From Photobacterium leiognathi (GTDB lineage: Bacteria; Pseudomonadota; Gammaproteobacteria; Enterobacterales; Vibrionaceae): a stretch of 64,000 nucleotides of DNA. The first letter of the stretch is position 1; each line of letters begins with the position of its first letter. Of this stretch, positions 60,319 to 64,000 are shown piece by piece. The notes below the pieces were generated by a model, which did not search any database, was not told the DNA's origin, and was given only the letters and a program-made list of their open reading frames with translations. Position numbers and translations under genes: made by a program. The stretch covers positions 2,356,001 to 2,420,000 of the forward strand of contig NZ_CP131601.1 in NCBI RefSeq assembly GCF_030685535.1. Reading direction: 5' to 3'.

Positions 60319-60921
60319 TTGGCAAGTAACCAAGATATACATATTAATAAAAATATAACCAAGCCTAATGATAATAAAGCATTAGTGGTTTTTAATGTTG
60401 GTGTAGATCTTTCTGGTATCGAGCAACCAGCAAACATAGCGGCGCAATCTATTGAAAAAATGGCTGCATCATTACAAACAATGGCTAAGCACCCTAACCT
60501 TACACCAGAGCAACAAGCCGCTACTATTGATACATTTAAGCATATTGATACATTAGCACAAACATTTAACCAATCTGTTGCTGCACTACCTAAAGCTGTC
60601 GCTCAAACTAGCACACCTATTATCACCGCATCTAAATCGATCATGAGTGATATTAAACTTTATACTATTTTATTTTTTGTACTTATTATAATACTGATCG
60701 TTTTAGCTCTTATCGCTATATATTATTTCGTCCTTTCTCCTGTTAAAAATATTCTCCTAGAAACAACAGGAAAACTTAACCATATGGCAGATGCATTAGA
60801 AACCACTGCTAATTTAGTCCATGAAAGTAATCAATTTCATCGTGAAATACTCAACAGTATTCACCATTATGAAAAGCAGCAAAAAGAACATAGCAAACAA
60901 GAATCACTGACTCAGCAATAA
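60319..60921 (+). CDS. Putative envelope protein with one transmembrane helix, start region frameshifted
   Basis: The frame from the TTG at 60319 gives 200 residues, but the coding region likely begins earlier. Codons back to 60253 are open and read LRFFLITFCILFSSLSLASNQD, a clear signal peptide with no usable start codon. An ATG at 60260 (MLYF...) lies in another frame and would join it if the TTTTT at 60268-60272 had one more T. The mature part has a helical, Gln/Ala-rich domain, a transmembrane helix (LYTILFFVLIIILIVLALIAIYYFV, residues about 112-138 of this frame) and a cytoplasmic coiled-coil-like tail. I do not recognise the family. The IS follows directly. Confidence 0.6.
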   Translation: MASNQDIHINKNITKPNDNKALVVFNVGVDLSGIEQPANIAAQSIEKMAASLQTMAKHPNLTPEQQAATIDTFKHIDTLAQTFNQSVAALPKAVAQTSTPIITASKSIMSDIKLYTILFFVLIIILIVLALIAIYYFVLSPVKNILLETTGKLNHMADALETTANLVHESNQFHREILNSIHHYEKQQKEHSKQESLTQQ

Positions 60922-60939
60922 TAAAATGTATGGTCCGCC

Positions 60940-61187
60940 CCGTTATTGCAACTACAATATTAGTAATAACGGAGTTGCGCTAATGTATTCGGAGTCAAAA
61001 TTAGGCATATTAATGTCCTAGCTCCACGATGATATCCGCGACAGATTATCCTTAAAAAGCGAAAAGCATTTATTGCTGTTTTTATTATCAGGTTATTAAT
61101 CTGGCCGATTTACCGTTAATGTCATCACTTGCATTGTCGTTGCAAACTCGGTTATGACTGCGATGCAGTCTTAAACGCTTGGCGGTG
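60940..61187 (-). ncRNA. Candidate bridge/seek RNA region of the insertion sequence
   Basis: This is the transposase 3' non-coding end. In IS1111 elements this end encodes the structured guide RNA that pairs with donor and target DNA. Position and length fit, but the guide loops were not resolved by eye. A perfect hairpin (GGCGGTG / CACCGCC) lies at 61183-61202, overlapping the transposase stop codon. Confidence 0.45.
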
Positions 61188-62177
61188 CTATAACACCGCC
61201 CAAGCTATTCTTGCTAATTTGTTAGCCAATGCGACAACAACCACATTGAATGGCTTACTGGCTCTTAAATCTACCAGCCATTGTCCGAAGACTTTACCCG
61301 TTGTCTCTAACCTTGATAATACAGCTCTTGCGCCATGAATGAATAATGTCCGGAGATGTTTATTTCCTCGTTTACTCACTCCAAGTAACTTTGTTTTACC
61401 TCCCGTAGAGTATTGTCGAGGCACTAACCCTAACCAAGCAGCCATATTCCTTCCATTTGAAAAGTTACTGGCGGCACTAACATCTGCCACACACAGGGCT
61501 GCTGTTAAATCACCGATGCCAGGCACAGTTTTTAATAACTTAGCCAATTCATGTTGCTCAGCTAGCTGTTTCAACTTCGTATCTTGTATTTTTATCTGCT
61601 CATTAAGATACAAATAATGTGCGTGAATTAAGCTTAATTCGTACATAAGACTTTGTGGAAGAGTTTGATATTTTTGGTCTGCTATCCACTGAAAAAGCAT
61701 CTTCATTTTCGCATGTCCTGTAGGCAAGCTCAGTCCAAACTCTAACAATATCGCTCCGATACGAGACATACAGGCTGTTCGCTCCTTAATAAAACCATCA
61801 CGGATACGATGAATGACAGCAATGACTTGTGCTTCTTCTGATTTAACAGCAACAAAGCGCATGGAAGGTCGACTTGCTGCTTCAGCGATAGCTGCAGCAT
61901 CAATGAAGTCATTTTTATTGCCTTTCACATAAGGTTTTACATACTGAGGAGGAATGAGTTGAACTTGATGCCCAAAATCAGCACATTTACGGGCTAACCA
62001 ATGTGCACCACCACATGCTTCAAATGCGATAGTGGTGGTTTCTAAATTTGAGAGAAACTTTAGAAGTTGGCTTCGATTATATTTCTTACGTAGCACCTCT
62101 TTACCTGCGTAATTGTGTGCGACAGCATGAAAGCAGTGTTTACCTAAATCGATACCTAAGATGTGGATAGTAGACAT
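61188..62177 (-). CDS. IS110-family transposase
   Basis: From the ATG at 62177 (AGGTG six bases before) the product has 329 residues; a GTG nine bases upstream is the other choice. The N-terminal RuvC-like DEDD site is complete: Asp in GIDLGKH, Glu in IAFEACGG and two Asp in KNDFIDAAAIAE. The C-terminal Transposase_20 part has TVPGIGDLTAALCVADV and STGGKTKLLGVSKRGNKHLR, which holds the catalytic Ser. It appears intact, so the element could be active. Confidence 0.93.
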   Translation of the reverse strand: MSTIHILGIDLGKHCFHAVAHNYAGKEVLRKKYNRSQLLKFLSNLETTTIAFEACGGAHWLARKCADFGHQVQLIPPQYVKPYVKGNKNDFIDAAAIAEAASRPSMRFVAVKSEEAQVIAVIHRIRDGFIKERTACMSRIGAILLEFGLSLPTGHAKMKMLFQWIADQKYQTLPQSLMYELSLIHAHYLYLNEQIKIQDTKLKQLAEQHELAKLLKTVPGIGDLTAALCVADVSAASNFSNGRNMAAWLGLVPRQYSTGGKTKLLGVSKRGNKHLRTLFIHGARAVLSRLETTGKVFGQWLVDLRASKPFNVVVVALANKLARIAWAVL

Positions 62178-62202
62178 ATGGTTCACCTCTTTGAAAGCCT
62201 AC

Positions 62203-62222
62203 CCTAAGCCTAACGGCTTAGG
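62203..62222 (-). repeat. Perfect hairpin at the 5' end of the insertion sequence
   Basis: CCTAAGCC and GGCTTAGG pair perfectly around TAAC, between the right inverted repeat and the transposase start. It may be part of the end recognised during transposition or block outside transcription. Confidence 0.6.
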
Positions 62223-62242
62223 ATGAGGCGGACCATATAATT

Positions 62243-62270
62243 AAGCGATGCTAATTAGCATCGCTTTTCA
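62243..62270 (-). terminator. Terminator after galU
   Basis: AAGCGATGC and GCATCGCTT pair around TAATTA, 15 bases past the galU stop on the minus strand and immediately next to the insertion sequence end. The T tract on the minus side is short (TTAATTAT). Confidence 0.7.
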
Positions 62271-62284
62271 CAAGTCACTTACAA

Positions 62285-63205
62285 TTACAATGTTTTAGCT
62301 AATTGCTTTAAGTAATCAGTAAACTCTTCACCAAACTGGTTATGGCGCATGCCGTATTCCACAAATGCCTTCATATAACCAATTTTACTACCGCAATCAT
62401 GGCTTAAACCTGACATATGAAATGCATTCACTTGCTGGGATTGCATTAACATATCAATCGCATCAGTTAACTGGATTTCATCACCAGCACCAACAGGCGT
62501 TCGAGCCAATAGCGCCCAAATTTCAGTCGGTAAAATATAACGTCCAACAATAGCCAAATTAGATGGTGCGTCTTCAACCGCTGGTTTCTCGACAACTTTT
62601 GTCATCGGTGCTGATTCGCCAGCATGCAGTTCTACACCGTTAATATCAGCAACACCATAACTGGATACTTCTGACATTGGCACTGGCTCAACCATCACTT
62701 GGCTGATTTTAGTCTCGTTGAATAACTTCACCATTGCAGCCATGTTATCGCAACGCAGATCACTTGCTACATCATCTAAAATCACATCAGGTAACACCAC
62801 TGCAAAAGGGGCATCACCTACCAAAGGATGCGCACATAACACGGCATGACCTAAGCCTTTAGCTTGACCTTGGCGTACATGCATAATCGTCACATCAGGT
62901 GGACAAATTGCTTGAACTTCTTCTAGTAGCTGACGTTTTACACGTGCTTCTAATGTCGCTTCCAACTCAAATGAAGTATCAAAGTGGTTTTCAATTGAAT
63001 TTTTTGAAGAGTGCGTCACAAGAATAATTTCTTTAATTCCTGCAGCAACACATTCACTCACCACATGTTGAATAAGCGGCTTATCAACAATAGGTAGCAT
63101 TTCTTTAGGAATAGCTTTTGTCGCTGGCAGCATACGCGTGCCTAAACCTGCTACTGGAATAACGGCTTTGCGTACTAATGAACGAGTCAATTTTTTATCC
63201 AACAT
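62285..63205 (-). CDS. galU: UTP-glucose-1-phosphate uridylyltransferase GalU
   Basis: The protein has 306 residues. The nucleotidyltransferase signature [28 protein letters not shown] is at the N-terminus, with [20 protein letters not shown] and [13 protein letters not shown] after it. It makes UDP-glucose for lipopolysaccharide, capsule and trehalose synthesis. It follows rfaH by 47 bases on the same strand, so the two may be co-transcribed, linking precursor supply with the antiterminator of polysaccharide operons. Confidence 0.96.
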   Translation of the reverse strand: MLDKKLTRSLVRKAVIPVAGLGTRMLPATKAIPKEMLPIVDKPLIQHVVSECVAAGIKEIILVTHSSKNSIENHFDTSFELEATLEARVKRQLLEEVQAICPPDVTIMHVRQGQAKGLGHAVLCAHPLVGDAPFAVVLPDVILDDVASDLRCDNMAAMVKLFNETKISQVMVEPVPMSEVSSYGVADINGVELHAGESAPMTKVVEKPAVEDAPSNLAIVGRYILPTEIWALLARTPVGAGDEIQLTDAIDMLMQSQQVNAFHMSGLSHDCGSKIGYMKAFVEYGMRHNQFGEEFTDYLKQLAKTL

Positions 63206-63252
63206 ATTTCGTTATAGACATCTTCATTGATGATTGTGTGGTGATCTACTAA

Positions 63253-63750
63253 TTATTTCTTTAATAAATCCGTATTTTCTACGCTTACCTTTACAGGCTT
63301 ACCAAGAAGATTTATCAACATAAATGAGCGTTTTTCACCATCAGCTTCTTGATAAATAGCTTCTAAACCTTGGAACTTACCTTGCTCCAACTTTAGTTTT
63401 TCACCAGGTTGAGGCAACATTGATAATAATCGTTGATGCTCTACACTATCTTCATTCATCATCAAATTATAAATTAGCTCTTCTCGCACTTTCTGAGGAA
63501 AAGTACCACAGCGAATGAAGTCAGCGACACCTCGTGTTGAGCGCACTGAAGTATAACTAACGACTTCAGGATCAAAATGCACAAAAACGTAATTAGGAAA
63601 TAGCGGTTCAATAGACTCTGCTCGCTTTCCTCGAGTTATCTTCTGTACCGTTACTTGCGGGTAATAACAATCAACACCCTGACGGTCAAGATTGATCACT
63701 GCACGCTCTTGCTCACTGCGTTTACAATAAAGTAAATACCAATCTTTCAT
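63253..63750 (-). CDS. rfaH: Transcription antiterminator RfaH
   Basis: The product has 165 residues from the ATG at 63750; the ATG directly before it is equivalent, and AGGA lies at the right spacing. It begins KDWYLLYCKRSEQERAVINLDRQGVDCYYP and contains RGKR..EPLFPNYVFVHFDPE and STRGVADFIRCG, close to E. coli RfaH, including the NusG-like N-domain that binds RNA polymerase. The C-terminal domain (residues about 112-165) is the fold-switching part. RfaH is recruited by ops elements, one of which lies at 679-689. Confidence 0.95.
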   Translation of the reverse strand: MKDWYLLYCKRSEQERAVINLDRQGVDCYYPQVTVQKITRGKRAESIEPLFPNYVFVHFDPEVVSYTSVRSTRGVADFIRCGTFPQKVREELIYNLMMNEDSVEHQRLLSMLPQPGEKLKLEQGKFQGLEAIYQEADGEKRSFMLINLLGKPVKVSVENTDLLKK

Positions 63751-64000
63751 CATCAATCCTAATAATTTTAAACCGCGCTTATTATATACATAAAGATGAT
63801 GCTTTTATATGACTGCTCAGCAGGACGCTTATAAAATCGGCACTGTATATATACTCATCTCTACAGTCAGAATCCAAGAAAATGCAGGCAAATCACCCAT
63901 TCAATTTGTAACATTTATGAATAATTAAATTCTATAGATTATAAAACCATAAAAAACCAAAAAAACAGCCATATAAACCACAGTTAAATTAATATGCAAA
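63751..64000. other. Upstream region of rfaH to window edge
   Basis: About 250 AT-rich bases. The rfaH promoter on the minus strand must be here, but no clear hexamers or other gene were recognised. The last 60 bases are A-rich on the plus strand. Confidence 0.35.

Larger units (their letters stand above)
60929..62237 (-). mobile_element. IS110-family insertion sequence, IS1111-like subgroup
   Basis: About 1.31 kb, bounded by inverted repeats TATGGTCCGCC (60929-60939) and GGCGGACCATA (62227-62237). It holds one transposase gene, a short (about 50-base) 5' non-coding end and a long (about 250-base) 3' non-coding end. Terminal inverted repeats and a long 3' end are features I recall for the IS1111 subgroup; classic IS110 elements lack such repeats. 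It sits between the unknown membrane protein gene and the galU terminator. No target duplication was identified, as expected for this family. Confidence 0.85.

Noticed and set aside
60210..60437. 75-residue minus-strand frame over the start of the unknown membrane protein
   Set aside because: Overlaps the signal peptide coding region on the opposite strand and reads as AT-rich lysine runs.
61339..61617. 92-residue frame opposite the transposase
   Set aside because: A shadow of the transposase coding sequence, with no independent support.

Overview
This is a contiguous stretch of gamma-proteobacterial core chromosome, most likely from a Vibrionaceae member close to Photobacterium. That placement rests on recalled gene order and protein families: a FadR with the long Vibrio-type insertion, rhombosortase, YjbH/WbfB and OmpA-barrel genes beside wza, the five-gene men operon, and an AT-rich base composition. 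Species cannot be fixed from the sequence alone.

Layout. (1) 1-5.3 kb: surface polysaccharide edge. A wza-type export lipoprotein runs off the left edge on the minus strand behind a JUMPstart/ops element. Opposite it lie an OmpA-family barrel protein, a lipoprotein and a YjbH/WbfB-family protein. (2) 5.3-21.8 kb: fadH-type dienoyl-CoA reductase with a FadR operator, sppA, ansA, a GST-like gene, yeaC, a DUF2989-type lipoprotein, msrB, gapA, yeaD, a VOC protein, then prkA-yeaH-spoVR. prkA carries a one-base frameshift. (3) 21.8-24.0 kb: an AT-rich three-gene block between the convergent spoVR and fadR genes. It encodes a ToxR-like membrane-bound winged-helix regulator, an overlapping small membrane-anchored partner and an outer-membrane barrel. 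(4) 24.1-37.8 kb: fadR, nhaB with a structured leader, dsbB, mutT, a YecA-family protein, an NAD(P)-binding protein, dusC, ypfJ, two cysteine-cluster proteins, small conserved genes, a Tim44-domain protein, a TM2 protein, a TetR regulator and an LplT-PlsC fusion. (5) 37.9-44.3 kb: menaquinone operon menF-menD-menH-menC-menE, read leftward. (6) 44.6-60.1 kb: alaA, yfbR-dgt, tapT, rhombosortase, a ComEA-like gene, ppiD, hupB, lon, clpX, clpP, tig, tRNA-Arg(TCT) and folD. (7) 60.2-63.8 kb: an unknown membrane protein with a probable frameshift in its signal peptide, an IS110-family (IS1111-type) insertion sequence, galU and rfaH.

How the parts connect. RfaH, encoded at the right end, is the antiterminator that recognises ops elements such as the one before wza at the left end. 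GalU makes the UDP-glucose that feeds such loci. FadR, in the middle, has a near-perfect operator in front of the fadH-type gene. ppiD, tig, clpP, clpX and lon form a protein folding and degradation block. prkA, yeaH and spoVR form a stress kinase operon.

Two reading frames (prkA near 18622 and the membrane protein near 60268) are each restored by changing a short homopolymer by one base. This could be biology or sequencing/assembly error. No CRISPR array, rRNA, prophage or recognisable defence island was seen.
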